Shown: positions 53,673 through 62,088 of the stretch, in pieces | Position numbering within the stretch: position 1 is the first letter of the stretch | How the letters are laid out: each line of letters begins with the position of its first letter | Source: CAWIMX01 sp963792785 | GTDB lineage: Bacteria > Acidobacteriota > Vicinamibacteria > Vicinamibacterales > CAVVIG01 | Direction of reading: 5' to 3' | Assembly: GCA_963792785.1 (NCBI GenBank) | Contig: CAWBXO010000001.1 | Coordinates: 806,001-870,000 of the forward strand | DNA: 64,000 nt | Notes under the pieces: model-generated | The model's database searches: none | Seen by the model: only the letters and a program-made list of their open reading frames with translations | Told to the model about the DNA's origin: nothing | Translations under genes and position numbers: made by a program

Positions 53673-54215
53673 TCAGTGTCGCGTCTGTTGATCGTCGCGC
53701 AGCGCCTTCAGCACCGCGAGACGCGGGTCGTCCCAGTCAGTGGTGCAGTTGCAGGTGCCCGTGTTGAGATTCGTGCCGCACTGCGGGCAGAGGCCCCGGC
53801 AGAGCTCGCGGCAGAGCGGCTTCATCGGCAGGGCCAGGTAGATCTGCTCGCGCATCAACTGGCCCAGGTCGATCCGGTCGTCGTCATAGAACGCGGTCGT
53901 CAGGTCGTCGTCCTCGATCTCGCGCTCGCCCTCGCCCGTGTTCTCGGCACGCGGCTGGTAGCGCAGGTCGAACGTGGTGTCGATCGGGTGCTCGAACGGC
54001 TCGAGGCACCGGCTGCACTGCGATTCGATCCGGCCCTTCAGCGTCCCGACGAGGTGAAACAGCTCGTCGTCCTTGTAGATGTCGAACCCGAGCGCGATCG
54101 GGCCCATCACGCGGAACGAGTCGGCGTCGTCCAGGCGCTCGGCAAAGACCGCCGCCTGGTAGACCTCGTCGACCCGCTCGTGCGCGTCCCGGATCTCGTT
54201 CAAATTCAGGAACAT
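53673..54215 (-). CDS. DUF177 (YceD-like) protein
   Basis: A 180-residue DUF177/YceD protein, implicated in 23S rRNA accumulation in other bacteria. Features: VEQCSRCLEP-type pair (IESQCSRCLEPFEHPIDTTF), IDLGQLMREQIYLALPMKPL and a C-terminal cysteine cluster LCRELCRGLCPQCGTNLNTG followed by CNC. ATG 54215 gives MFLNLNEI; a TTG one codon upstream is unlikely. First gene of the rpmF-fab cluster. The frame is intact. Confidence 0.92.
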   Translation of the reverse strand: MFLNLNEIRDAHERVDEVYQAAVFAERLDDADSFRVMGPIALGFDIYKDDELFHLVGTLKGRIESQCSRCLEPFEHPIDTTFDLRYQPRAENTGEGEREIEDDDLTTAFYDDDRIDLGQLMREQIYLALPMKPLCRELCRGLCPQCGTNLNTGTCNCTTDWDDPRLAVLKALRDDQQTRH

Positions 54216-54235
54216 CAACCCATAAGTTTAGCGCA

Positions 54236-54320
54236 CATTTGGTAATTTGATGAATTGGTAATTTGGTAATTGGCGTTCCGCCAAGCACTTAGCACCCAGC
54301 ACCCAAGCACCCAAGCACCG
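54236..54320. repeat. R1 single arm followed by a CACCCAAGCACC tract
   Basis: TTTGGTAATTTGATGAATTGG and GGTAATTTGGTAATTGGCG at 54238-54275, then AGCACCCAGCACCCAAGCAC units at 54286-54320. Two repeat families lie end to end in the divergent gap before the sigma factor. Confidence 0.8.
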
Positions 54321-54321
54321 A

Positions 54322-54861
54322 GTGAACCCCATCCCCGCCCGCGGCGTCTTGCCTGCAGTGAGCGTCGACGAGGCCGAGCCGGAGTTCGAGGCCCGATTGG
54401 CCGAGACCTCCTCGCTGGCGTTCCGGGTCGCCTACAGCGTCCTCCGGCACCGGCAGGACGCCGAGGACGTGGCCCAGGAAGCCTTCGTGAAGGCGCATCG
54501 GAGTTTCGCGCAGCTGCAGGATCGCGATCGCTTTCGCGGGTGGCTCATTCGCATGACCTGGCGCCTGGCCCTCGATCGCCGGCGGGCGGACCGGCGGCGC
54601 GCCGCGCGCGAGCTGGTGCACGCCGACCCGGCGGCGGCCGCCGAACCGGGGGCCGAGGAAACCGCGCTCGAGCGCGAACGCGCCGAGGCGCTCTGGCGGG
54701 CGATCGACGCCCTGTCCGAGAAGCTGCGGGTCGTGATCGTCCTGTCGGCGATCGAAGGCCACGACGTCGCTCAGGTGGCGCGCCTCCTGGATCTGCCGCC
54801 CGGCACCGTCAAGTCGCGGCTGTTCCTGGCCCGCCAGCAGCTGAAGGAGCTGTTGCAATGA
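54322..54861 (+). CDS. ECF-type RNA polymerase sigma factor
   Basis: A 179-residue sigma-70 ECF protein. Region 2: SSLAFRVAYSVLRHRQDAED-VAQEAFVKAHRSF, RFRGWLIRMTWRLALDRRR; region 4: LRVVIVLSAIEGHDVAQVAR with helix-turn-helix LDLPPGTVKSRLFLARQQLK. Start GTG 54322. Its TGA overlaps the next gene's ATG (ATGA), the usual sign of a sigma/anti-sigma pair. The frame is intact. Confidence 0.93.
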   Translation: MNPIPARGVLPAVSVDEAEPEFEARLAETSSLAFRVAYSVLRHRQDAEDVAQEAFVKAHRSFAQLQDRDRFRGWLIRMTWRLALDRRRADRRRAARELVHADPAAAAEPGAEETALERERAEALWRAIDALSEKLRVVIVLSAIEGHDVAQVARLLDLPPGTVKSRLFLARQQLKELLQ

Positions 54862-55379
54862 ACGATACGGAACTCGACCGCATGCTCGCGCGGGCGCTCG
54901 ACGTCGCGCCCTCCCCGGACTTCACGGCGCGCGTGCGGACGCGCATCGCCGAGGAGCCGAGGCGCCGGGCGTGGCTTGGTCCGGCCCTGTGGGCCGTCGG
55001 CGCGACCGGCGCGCTGGCCGCCGCCGTGCTGGCACTCGTCGCGCTCCTGCCGGGCCGGCCGTCACACACGCCCGAGCCGTCGACGCTGGCCGCGAGCCGG
55101 CTGGAGCTGCCGGTCACGACGCCGCTCGCCGTGCCGTCCGGCACGACGCTCGCCCCGGCCGCCACCACGGCGCCGGCGGCGCCGCGTCAACCGGAGGTTC
55201 TCGTGCCCGACGACGACCGCGCCGCGCTGTGGCGACTCGTGGCGGCCGTCCACGCGGGCGCCGTGCCAGCCGCGATGCTGCCGTCAGACAACGACGCCGA
55301 CGCGGCCGCACCGCCAATCGAGACGGCGGCCATCACGCTCGCTCCCATCGACGTCGAGCCCATCAGCATCAGCCAGTAG
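54858..55379 (+). CDS. Putative membrane anti-sigma factor
   Basis: A 173-residue protein with a short cytoplasmic N-terminus (NDTELDRMLARALDVAPSPD, ARVRTRIAEEPRRR), one membrane segment (LWAVGATGALAAAVLALVAL) and a Pro/Thr/Ala-rich periplasmic tail. Position directly coupled to the sigma factor gene and topology suggest an anti-sigma factor, but there is no zinc HxxxCxxC motif, so this rests mainly on context. Confidence 0.65.
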   Translation: MNDTELDRMLARALDVAPSPDFTARVRTRIAEEPRRRAWLGPALWAVGATGALAAAVLALVALLPGRPSHTPEPSTLAASRLELPVTTPLAVPSGTTLAPAATTAPAAPRQPEVLVPDDDRAALWRLVAAVHAGAVPAAMLPSDNDADAAAPPIETAAITLAPIDVEPISISQ

Positions 55380-55388
55380 AGAGGCCTT

Positions 55389-55967
55389 ATGACCAAACTT
55401 CGTCGCGCGTCCGTTGTTCTCCTCTTCCCAATCGCGTTGGCGGCAGCGGCCCTTCCGGCGGCCGCCCAGGACACCCCGGCTGCCCCCCCGCAGGCCGCGC
55501 CCCAGCCGAGCCCGAGGCCGGCGGCGCCGCCGACGGGAATCGTTCCGGTCAAGGTCGACGTCACCCTCGTGAAATACCAGAACGGGGCCAAGGTGAGCAG
55601 CCTGCCGTATTCGCTGTCGCTCGGCGCGAACGGCCCGCGTTCCAGCCTCCGCATCGGAGCCGAGGTCATGGTCGGAGGAGGCGGCGACGCCCGACGCCAG
55701 CAGATCGGGACCTACATCGACTGCCAGGCGGCGGAACTCCGCGACGGGCGATTTTCGCTCACGCTGTCCGTCAACGACACGTCGGCGTACGCCACCAAGC
55801 CGCAGGAACTCGTCGCCATCAGCGACAGTCCTCCTGTTCGCAGTTTCGTGGTGACGAATCAGGTCCTGACACTGAGCGACGGCGGGACCGGAGAGTTCGT
55901 GACCGCCACCGACCGGCTGACGGGCGAAATGATCAAGGTGGAGGTGAAGCTGACGGTGGTGAAATGA
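55389..55967 (+). CDS. Secreted hypothetical protein of the sigma-factor operon
   Basis: A 192-residue protein with a signal peptide (residues 1-26, ending PAAAQD), a Pro/Ala-rich segment (about residues 27-48) and a beta-rich domain: VKVDVTLVKYQNGAKVSSLP, SSLRIGAEVMVGG, RFSLTLSVNDTSAY. I do not recognise a named family. It starts 9 bases after the anti-sigma gene, so it is probably expressed with the ECF sigma factor and may be its target or sensor. The frame is intact. Confidence 0.7.
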   Translation: MTKLRRASVVLLFPIALAAAALPAAAQDTPAAPPQAAPQPSPRPAAPPTGIVPVKVDVTLVKYQNGAKVSSLPYSLSLGANGPRSSLRIGAEVMVGGGGDARRQQIGTYIDCQAAELRDGRFSLTLSVNDTSAYATKPQELVAISDSPPVRSFVVTNQVLTLSDGGTGEFVTATDRLTGEMIKVEVKLTVVK

Positions 55968-55982
55968 GTTGGCTGAACGATG

Positions 55983-56019
55983 CCAATGACCAAATTACCA
56001 AATCACCCAATTACCAAAT
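55983..56019. repeat. R1 single arm at a convergent junction
   Basis: ACCAAATTACCAAATCACCC and AATTACCAAATG. It supplies the dgt stop codon (TAA on the minus strand, 56011-56013) and last residues (GGIW). Confidence 0.8.
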
Positions 56020-57060
56020 GCCACCGTCAATGCCCCATGGCTTCGGAATGAACAACTGCTCGAACAGACGGATCGCGTAGCGGTCCGTCATCCCTGCAAT
56101 GAAGTCGCGCACGGCCGCGTCGAGGCCTTCCTCGTCGATCGTCCGCCGGTCGAGGAACTCCTCCGGCCGCGCGCGCACCTTCACCCAGAGCCCCTCGAGA
56201 ATGCCGGCCGTCTTCTGGAACTCGACCGTCGCCAGCGAGTTCTCGTAGACGGTATCGAAGAGGAACTGCCGCAGCGCGAGCACCGCCTCGAGGACGGCCG
56301 GGCTCATGCGGATCTCGGTCAGGCCGCCGGCCTCGGTCTCCACCACCACGTCGCGGACGAGCGTCCCGATGCGCGCCGACGCGGTCGTGCCCAGCGCCGC
56401 GATCGGCTCGCGCGGCAGCGACGCCGGGTCCAGCAGGCCCGCGCGCGTCGCGTCGTCGATGTCGTGGTTGACGTAGGCGATCAGATCGGCGACGCGCATG
56501 ATCTGGCCTTCGAGCGTGCTGGCGCGCAGGGCCTCCGGCATGCCGACCGGCGCGCCCGACTTCCCCTTCGAGTGTTTCGCGATGCCGTCGCGCACTTCCC
56601 ACGTGAGGTTCAGCCCGAGGCCGTCGTTCTCGAGCCGGTCGATGATGCGGAGGCTCTGTTCGTAGTGGTTGAAGCCGCCCGGCATGAGCTTGCCGATCAC
56701 TCGCTCGCCCGCGTGGCCGAACGGCGGGTGCCCGAGGTCGTGACCGAGCGCGATGGCCTCGGTGAGCTCCTCGTGCAGGCGCAGCACCTTCGCGATCGTC
56801 CGGGCGATCTGCGACACCTCGAGCGAGTGCGTCAGGCGCGTGCGGTAGTGGTCGCCGGCGGGGCTGAAGAACACCTGCGTCTTGTGCTTCAGCCGGCGGA
56901 AGGCCTTGCAGTGGATGATGCGGTCGCGGTCGCGCTGGAACGCCGGACGCACCGCGTCGTCCGGCTCCGGATGCAGCCGCCCCCGGGACTCGGCGCTCTT
57001 CGCCGCCTGGGGCGCCAGCGTCTCGCGCTCGCGCGCCTCGAGCTGTTCGCGCAGCGTCAT
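56011..57060 (-). CDS. dgt: Deoxyguanosinetriphosphate triphosphohydrolase-like protein
   Basis: HD-domain dNTPase that cleaves dNTP to deoxynucleoside and triphosphate. 349 residues: FQRDRDRIIHCKAFRRLKHK, THSLEVSQIARTIAK, the HD motif LGHDLGHPPFGHAGERV, RASTLEGQIMRVADLIAYVN-HDIDDA and a C-terminal helical part. ATG 57060 overlaps the deoB stop (ATGA). The very end is encoded by an R1 repeat arm. The frame is intact. Confidence 0.93.
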   Translation of the reverse strand: MTLREQLEARERETLAPQAAKSAESRGRLHPEPDDAVRPAFQRDRDRIIHCKAFRRLKHKTQVFFSPAGDHYRTRLTHSLEVSQIARTIAKVLRLHEELTEAIALGHDLGHPPFGHAGERVIGKLMPGGFNHYEQSLRIIDRLENDGLGLNLTWEVRDGIAKHSKGKSGAPVGMPEALRASTLEGQIMRVADLIAYVNHDIDDATRAGLLDPASLPREPIAALGTTASARIGTLVRDVVVETEAGGLTEIRMSPAVLEAVLALRQFLFDTVYENSLATVEFQKTAGILEGLWVKVRARPEEFLDRRTIDEEGLDAAVRDFIAGMTDRYAIRLFEQLFIPKPWGIDGGIW

Positions 57061-58232
57061 CGCACGATCTCCCCCAGGAAGCTGACGCCGTGCGCGAGGG
57101 CGCCCGCGCCGAAGTTCGAGGCCAGCGTCTGTCCGAGATCCGCGAAGGTGTCGCGCGTGCCGAGGTTGGTGCCGCGGCGCACGCGCGCGCCTGTCGCGAG
57201 CAGCGGCACGTACTCGCGCGAATGGTCCGTGCTCGGCGTCGTCGGGTCGTTGCCGTGGTCGGCCGTGACGACGAGCAAATCCGTGTCGCGGAGCGCCGCG
57301 AGAATCTCGGGAAGCCGCTCGTCGAAGCGCTCGAGGTTCTCCGCGTAGCCGCGCGGGTCGTTGCGGTGGCCATACTTCACGTCGAAGTCCACGAGGTTGG
57401 CGAAGATGAAGCCGCGGTCGACCGAGGCCATCTCCTTCAGGATCCAGTTCACGCCGTCCTCGTCGCTGACCGTGTGGCGGGCCACCGTGATCCCCCGGCC
57501 GCTGAACAGGTCGTCCACCTTGCCGACCGCCACGACGGGCCAGCCCGCGGCCTTCAGCCGATCGAGCAGCGTCTCCCCCGCCGGCGGCAGCGCGTAGTCG
57601 CGGCGGTTCGACGTGCGCGTGAACGATCCCGGCTCGCCGACGAACGGCCGCGCGATCACCCGGCCCATGCCCATCCCCTCGCACGCGATCGTGTAGGCGA
57701 TCTCGCAGGCGCGATAGAGCTCGGGGAGCGGCACGACGGACTCGTGCGCCGCGATCTGAAACACGCTGTCCGCCGACGTGTAGACGATGAACGATCCCGT
57801 GCGGAGATGCTCCGGGCCGAGCTCGTCGATGATCACCGTGCCGGAGGCCGCCGTGTTGCCCAGGACGCCGCGGCCTGTCTGCGTCGAAAACTCCGCGATG
57901 ATGGGCTCGGGGAACCCGCTCGGAAACACCGGAAACGCCCGCTCGAGCACGACCCCCATCAGCTCCCAGTGTCCCGTGACCGAGTCCTTGCCGGCGGACG
58001 CCTCCGCCATGCGGCCGTACGCCCCCTCGGCATCGCCAGGCGCCGCGCCGCCGAGCTCCACGAGCCGACCGAGGCCGAGACGCCGGAGCGCCGGCAGGCG
58101 CAGCGGGACCGTTTCCGCGATGTGTGTGAGTGTGTCGCTGCCCTCGTCGCCGTAATCGGCCGCGTCGGGAAGCTCGCCGATCCCGAGACTGTCGAGGACG
58201 ATGACGATGGCGCGCGTGAAAGGCGGCGTCAG
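57057..58232 (-). CDS. deoB: Phosphopentomutase, apparent CTG start
   Basis: Interconverts (deoxy)ribose 1- and 5-phosphate. About 391 codons: RAIVIVLDSLGIGELPDAAD (metal Asp), GKDSVTGHWELMGVVLERAF, TSADSVFQIAAHESVVPLPE, ARPFVGEPGSFTRTSNRRDY and LLVVTADHGNDPTTPSTDHS. The first GTG (58061) would cut off the metal-binding N-terminus, which reads on in the same frame to CTG 58232. That CTG overlaps the miaA stop as CTGA, the same 4-base overlap seen at the other junctions of this operon. No ATG, GTG or TTG is available upstream. Confidence 0.9.
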   Translation of the reverse strand: MTPPFTRAIVIVLDSLGIGELPDAADYGDEGSDTLTHIAETVPLRLPALRRLGLGRLVELGGAAPGDAEGAYGRMAEASAGKDSVTGHWELMGVVLERAFPVFPSGFPEPIIAEFSTQTGRGVLGNTAASGTVIIDELGPEHLRTGSFIVYTSADSVFQIAAHESVVPLPELYRACEIAYTIACEGMGMGRVIARPFVGEPGSFTRTSNRRDYALPPAGETLLDRLKAAGWPVVAVGKVDDLFSGRGITVARHTVSDEDGVNWILKEMASVDRGFIFANLVDFDVKYGHRNDPRGYAENLERFDERLPEILAALRDTDLLVVTADHGNDPTTPSTDHSREYVPLLATGARVRRGTNLGTRDTFADLGQTLASNFGAGALAHGVSFLGEIVR

Positions 58233-59182
58233 CGGACGCGCTCCTTGCCAGGCCGTTCGAGGATTCGAGGGTCGAGCAGGCGCGTGACGGATTCGAACGT
58301 CGAAGCCAGCTCGCCGGGGCCGGCGAACCAGCTTAGATTAGGCTCTTTGCGGAACCAGATCAACTGACGCCGCGCGTAGCGCCGGTTTTCCTGCGCGATG
58401 AGGGCGCGCGTCTCGATTTCGTCACGCACGCCGTGCAAATGCTCGAGGACCTGCCGGTAAACGAGGCCGCCGAACGGGCGCGCCGTCTCCGGCACGCCGC
58501 GGCCCAGGAGCCCGCGCACCTCGTCCAGCAGACCGCGCGCGAACTGCTCGTCCACGCGCCGCGTGACGCGCGCCGACGTCGACTCGGCGGGCAGGCGGAG
58601 CGCCACGCCGACCATCTCCACGTCCGGCAGGGGGCGGACGGTGTCGGCGAAGTGCGCCGTCAACGGCCGGCCGGTGAGCAGGTACACCTCGAGCGCGCGC
58701 ACCATCCGCTTGACGTCCCTCGGCTGAATGCGCCGCGCCGATTCCGGATCGACCCGCCGCAAGAGCCGGTGGAGGTGTTCGGGGCCTTTCCGGGCCGCCC
58801 GCTCCTCGAGCCGCGCGCGGACGGCGTCGTCCTTGCCCGGCCCCGGGAACAGGCCGCGCGTGAGCGCGCGGTAGTAGAGGCCGGTGCCACCGACGACGAG
58901 CGGCACGCGCCCGCGCGCGAGGATGTCGCGAATCGCCGCCGACGCGTCGCGCGTGAACTCCGCGGCGGTGTATTCGTGCGTGGGATCGACGATGTCGATG
59001 AGGTGATGCGGAATGCCGCGCCGGTCACGCGCGGACACCTTGTCGGTGCCGATGTCGAAGCCGCGATAGACGGCGGTCGAGTCGCAGTTGACGATCTCGC
59101 CGCCGTAGCGCTCGGCAAGCGCCAGCGCGAGCGCGCTCTTCCCCGACGCCGTCGGTCCGACGACGGCGATGCACAGATTCAC
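58229..59182 (-). CDS. miaA: tRNA dimethylallyltransferase
   Basis: Adds a dimethylallyl group to A37 of UNN-reading tRNAs. 317 residues: P-loop AVVGPTASGKSALALALAER, IVNCDSTAVYRGFDIGTDKV, HHLIDIVDPTHEYTAAEF, VVGGTGLYYRALTRGLFPGP, RPFGGLVYRQVLEHLHG and RRYARRQLIWFRKEPNLSWF. GTG start 59182 overlaps the stop of the 26-residue peptide (GTGA). The frame is intact. Confidence 0.95.
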   Translation of the reverse strand: MNLCIAVVGPTASGKSALALALAERYGGEIVNCDSTAVYRGFDIGTDKVSARDRRGIPHHLIDIVDPTHEYTAAEFTRDASAAIRDILARGRVPLVVGGTGLYYRALTRGLFPGPGKDDAVRARLEERAARKGPEHLHRLLRRVDPESARRIQPRDVKRMVRALEVYLLTGRPLTAHFADTVRPLPDVEMVGVALRLPAESTSARVTRRVDEQFARGLLDEVRGLLGRGVPETARPFGGLVYRQVLEHLHGVRDEIETRALIAQENRRYARRQLIWFRKEPNLSWFAGPGELASTFESVTRLLDPRILERPGKERVR

Positions 59183-59259
59183 GACGTGTAGATCAACACG
59201 TAGACGACGAACGCGGCGAGCAGGATGAGAAGGCCGGTCTGCTGCGGGCGCGTGATCAC
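59179..59259 (-). CDS. 26-residue membrane peptide between tonB-like and miaA
   Basis: GTG 59259 to TGA 59179: ITRPQQTGLLILLAAFVVYV followed by LIYTS. One hydrophobic span of about 16 residues with a short basic N-terminus. The start overlaps the tonB-like stop (GTGA) and the stop overlaps the miaA start (GTGA), exactly as at the other junctions of this operon, which argues that it is translated. I do not recognise a family. It may be a small membrane protein or only a coupling device. Confidence 0.6.
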   Translation of the reverse strand: MITRPQQTGLLILLAAFVVYVLIYTS

Positions 59260-60221
59260 TCCGGCGCCTTCTCGTTGTAGTAGAAGGTCACGGTGAACAG
59301 CACCTGATCGTCCGGGTAGGCCACGGGGAGCGGCGTCGTCGGGTTCGACGAGGAGAGCGCGCCGACGGCCGCCGTGTTGAACGCGGCCACACCGCTCGGC
59401 CCGGGCACCTGCAGGTCCGTGATCGACCCGTCGCGGTGCACGTAGAACGTGACGACCGTGTGGCCGTGCGCGGACATCACGGCGTACGGAATGAACCAGT
59501 TCCGGCGGATCTGGGCGACGAAGCGGCGCAGCCACGGCCCGAAGTCGACGCCCTTCGAGTCGAACTGAATCGACGCGCCCGGCCCAGACGCTCCGCCGGT
59601 CGGGTTGTCGAACGACTGCTGCTCGATGTACTCCTGCAGGTTCTGGAGCGCGTTGCCCAGCGCGCCGCCGACGAGCGGCGCGCCGCCATCGAACCCGCGC
59701 GTGAACGCGGGCGGCAGGCGCAGCCCGGTCGGCGCCTCCGACCCGAGGCGCGGCGGCTCCTGCGCCTGGTTGTCGGCGACCTGTCCGTCCGGCTTTCCGG
59801 CGGGCGGCTCGGACTGCGGCCCCTGTCCGCGCCCGGTCTCGGCGGGCGCCGGCGGCGGCGCGTCGATTTTTTCAGGACTGTTCCCGCGCGCGAACGGCAG
59901 CGGGTTCGTCGGCCGTTCGGCCACTTGCGGCGCCTGTGCCCGGCGGTCCTGGTCGGAGAGCGGCGCGCGCGGCGGCGGCGCCGGCGCGGGCGTGTCCACG
60001 CGCGGCTGCATGAAGACGAAGCGCGGCGCCTCGCCCTGCGCCTGCGCCAGGTCGAGCGGTTGCGCCACCTCGGTACGGGCCGGGAGCAGCCGCGGCGCCA
60101 CCAGGATGAAGATCACCAGCCCCATGTGCATGATGATCGAGATGAGGACGCCCTCCCGCCACGAGATGGCCCGCCCCACCGGCGCGATATCCGGCCGATA
60201 ATCGTCGAACTCGAAGTACAT
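59256..60221 (-). CDS. TonB-like energy transducer
   Basis: A 321-residue TonB-type protein. One membrane segment (VLISIIMHMGLVIFILVAPR), a long Pro/Ala/Glu-rich periplasmic linker (for example APPPRAPLSDQDRRAQAP) and a C-terminal TonB domain (WLRRFVAQIRRNWFIPYAVM, FYVHRDGSITDLQVPG, AFNTAAVGALSSSN). It could energise an outer-membrane receptor, but no ExbB/ExbD or receptor is adjacent. Start ATG 60221; earlier in-frame codons are repeat sequence. First gene of the chain tonB-peptide-miaA-deoB-dgt. Confidence 0.85.
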   Translation of the reverse strand: MYFEFDDYRPDIAPVGRAISWREGVLISIIMHMGLVIFILVAPRLLPARTEVAQPLDLAQAQGEAPRFVFMQPRVDTPAPAPPPRAPLSDQDRRAQAPQVAERPTNPLPFARGNSPEKIDAPPPAPAETGRGQGPQSEPPAGKPDGQVADNQAQEPPRLGSEAPTGLRLPPAFTRGFDGGAPLVGGALGNALQNLQEYIEQQSFDNPTGGASGPGASIQFDSKGVDFGPWLRRFVAQIRRNWFIPYAVMSAHGHTVVTFYVHRDGSITDLQVPGPSGVAAFNTAAVGALSSSNPTTPLPVAYPDDQVLFTVTFYYNEKAPE

Positions 60222-60238
60222 CAGGGACTTAAGGGAGT

Positions 60239-61232
60239 ATAGCAAGCCACATAGTCGCAAGCCATATAGTCGCAAGTCGCAAGTCGCCAGTCGCTAGTCC
60301 GAGTCGCTAGTCCGAGTCGCTAGTCCGAGTCGCCAGTCGTTAGTCCGAGTCGCCAGTCGCCAGTCCGAGTCGCCAGTCGCCAGTCCGAGTCGCCAGTCGC
60401 TAGTCCGAGTCGCCAGTCGCTAGTCCGAGTCGCTAGTCCGAGTCGCTAGTCCGAGTCGCCAGTCGCCAGTCCGAGTCGCCAGTCGCCAGTCCGAGTCGCC
60501 AGTCGCTAGTCCGAGTCGCCAGTCGCCAGTCCGAGTCGCCAGTCGCCAGTCCGAGTCGCCAGTCGCCAGTCCGAGTCGCCAGTCGCTAGTCCGAGTCGCC
60601 AGTCGCCAGTCCGAGTCGCCAGTCGCCAGTCCGAGTCGCCAGTCGCTAGTCCGAGTCGCCAGTCGCCAGTCCGAGTCGCCAGTCGCCAGTCCGAGTCGCC
60701 AGTCGTTAGTCCGAGTCGCCAGTCGCCAGTCCGAGTCGCCAGTCGCTAGTCCGAGTCGCCAGTCGCCAGTCCGAGTCGCCAGTCCGAGTCGCCAGTCGCT
60801 AGTCCGAGTCGCCAGTCGCTAGTCCGAGTCGCCAGTCGCTAGTCCGAGTCGCCAGTCGCCAGTCCGAGTCGCCAGTCGCCAGTCCGAGTCGCCAGTCGCC
60901 AGTCCGAGTCGCCAGTCGCTAGTCCGAGTCGCCAGTCGCTAAGTCGCGAGTCGCCGAGTCGTCTAGTCCGAGTCGCCAGTCGCTAGTCCGAGTCGCCAGT
61001 CGCTAGTCCGAGTCGCCAGTCGCCAGTCTGAGTCGATAGTCACACGTCCGAGTCGCGAGTCTCAAATTGGCCATTCCACTGCCTTGCGGACCTGCGACTC
61101 GGACTGGCGACTCTGACTGGCGACTCGGACTGGCGACTCGGACTCGCGACTCTGACTGGCGACTCGGACTGGCGACTGGCGACTCGGACTGGCGACTCGG
61201 ACTGGCGACTTGAGACTTGTGACCTGCGACTA
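60239..61232. repeat. Large tandem/inverted repeat array (R3, 20-base unit)
   Basis: About 40 tandem units of AGTCCGAGTCGCCAGTCGCC (itself 6+7+7 sub-units AGTCCG, AGTCGCC) run from 60290 to 61060 with C/T variants (CGCC, CGCT, CGTT). About ten inverted units (GGCGACTCGGACT) follow at 61095-61215, after a non-repetitive centre at about 61064-61092. The array fills the whole gap between the tonB-like start and the ubiE stop; the ubiE TAG is part of it. No gene is present in this 1-kb stretch. Confidence 0.92.
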
Positions 61233-62012
61233 CGTGGTCGTGGCCGTATACAGATAGACGATCCCCAGCGTCAGCGGGGTGGCGTCGACGTTCTGAAATC
61301 CGGCGTGTCGCAGCATTTTCACAAACTCATCCGGGCTGGCGAAGGCGCCGACCGACTCGGGCAGGTAGGCGTACGCGGCGTTATGGCGGGAAATCGCGCG
61401 GCCGATCCGCGGGAGGACGTGGCGGAAGTACCAGAGGTAGAGCTGCCGCACGATCGGCAGCGTCGGGATCGCGAACTCGAGGACGGCCAGGCGGCCGCCC
61501 GGCGTCAGCACGCGATGCATCTCGGCGCACGCGGCCTCGGGGCGTTCGACGTTGCGGATGCCGAAGCCGATCGTCACCGCGTTCACCGAGGCGTCTCCGG
61601 CGGGGACCTTCGTCGCGTCGCCGCGGACGAGCGCGATCGCCCGCTCGAAGCCCCCGCGCGCGACCTTGTCGCTCCCCACCGCGAGCATCGCGCCAGAGAA
61701 ATCCACGCCGAGGACGCGCGCCGCCCCGGGACGCGCCGTCCGCGCCTCAATCGCCAGATCGCCGGTGCCGGTGCACAGGTCCAGCACACGCTCGCGCCCC
61801 GACAAGGCCAGCGACCGGATCGCTTTCCGCCGCCAACGCCGATCGAAGCCGGCGCTCAGGAAATGGTTGAGAAAGTCGTACCGGCCGGCGATGGCGTCGA
61901 ACATGCCGGCGATGCGCGCGGGGGACTTGGAGAGCGGCAACGAGGTGCCGGGGTCCTGGGGCCTGGTCCCTGGAAAGTCCTTAGTGCCTGGTGCCGGTGC
62001 CTGGTCGGTCAT
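61230..62012 (-). CDS. ubiE: Demethylmenaquinone methyltransferase (UbiE/MenG)
   Basis: Last step of menaquinone (or ubiquinone) synthesis: C-methylation of the quinone ring with SAM. About 260 residues: IAGMFDAIAGRYDFLNHFLS, SAM motif VLDLCTGTGDLAIEART, FGIRNVERPEAACAEMHRVL, PGGRLAVLEFAIPTLP and the C-terminal YLYTATTT. ATG 62012 is preferred; residues 4-20 (APAPGTKDFPGTRPQDPGT) come from a repeat arm, so the ancestral start may have been further in. Only a 76-base gap to ubiX. The frame is intact. Confidence 0.93.
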   Translation of the reverse strand: MTDQAPAPGTKDFPGTRPQDPGTSLPLSKSPARIAGMFDAIAGRYDFLNHFLSAGFDRRWRRKAIRSLALSGRERVLDLCTGTGDLAIEARTARPGAARVLGVDFSGAMLAVGSDKVARGGFERAIALVRGDATKVPAGDASVNAVTIGFGIRNVERPEAACAEMHRVLTPGGRLAVLEFAIPTLPIVRQLYLWYFRHVLPRIGRAISRHNAAYAYLPESVGAFASPDEFVKMLRHAGFQNVDATPLTLGIVYLYTATTT

Positions 62013-62088
62013 GGCAGCACGCGGTCCACGCACCTGGCACCCGGGACCGGGCACGTTCCAGGCCCCAGGCCCCAGGCCCCAGGCACCT
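61945..62088. repeat. GGCCCCAGGCCCCAGG palindromic repeat (R13)
   Basis: Left arm GGGGTCCTGGGGCCTGGTCC (61950-61975) lies inside the ubiE N-terminus; right arm CCAGGCCCCAGGCCCCAGGC (62062-62085) ends next to the ubiX stop. The ubiE start codon is in the loop. Confidence 0.75.

Noticed and set aside
60239..61232. Possible CRISPR array
   Set aside because: Units are contiguous with no unique spacers, arms occur in both orientations, and no cas gene is near.
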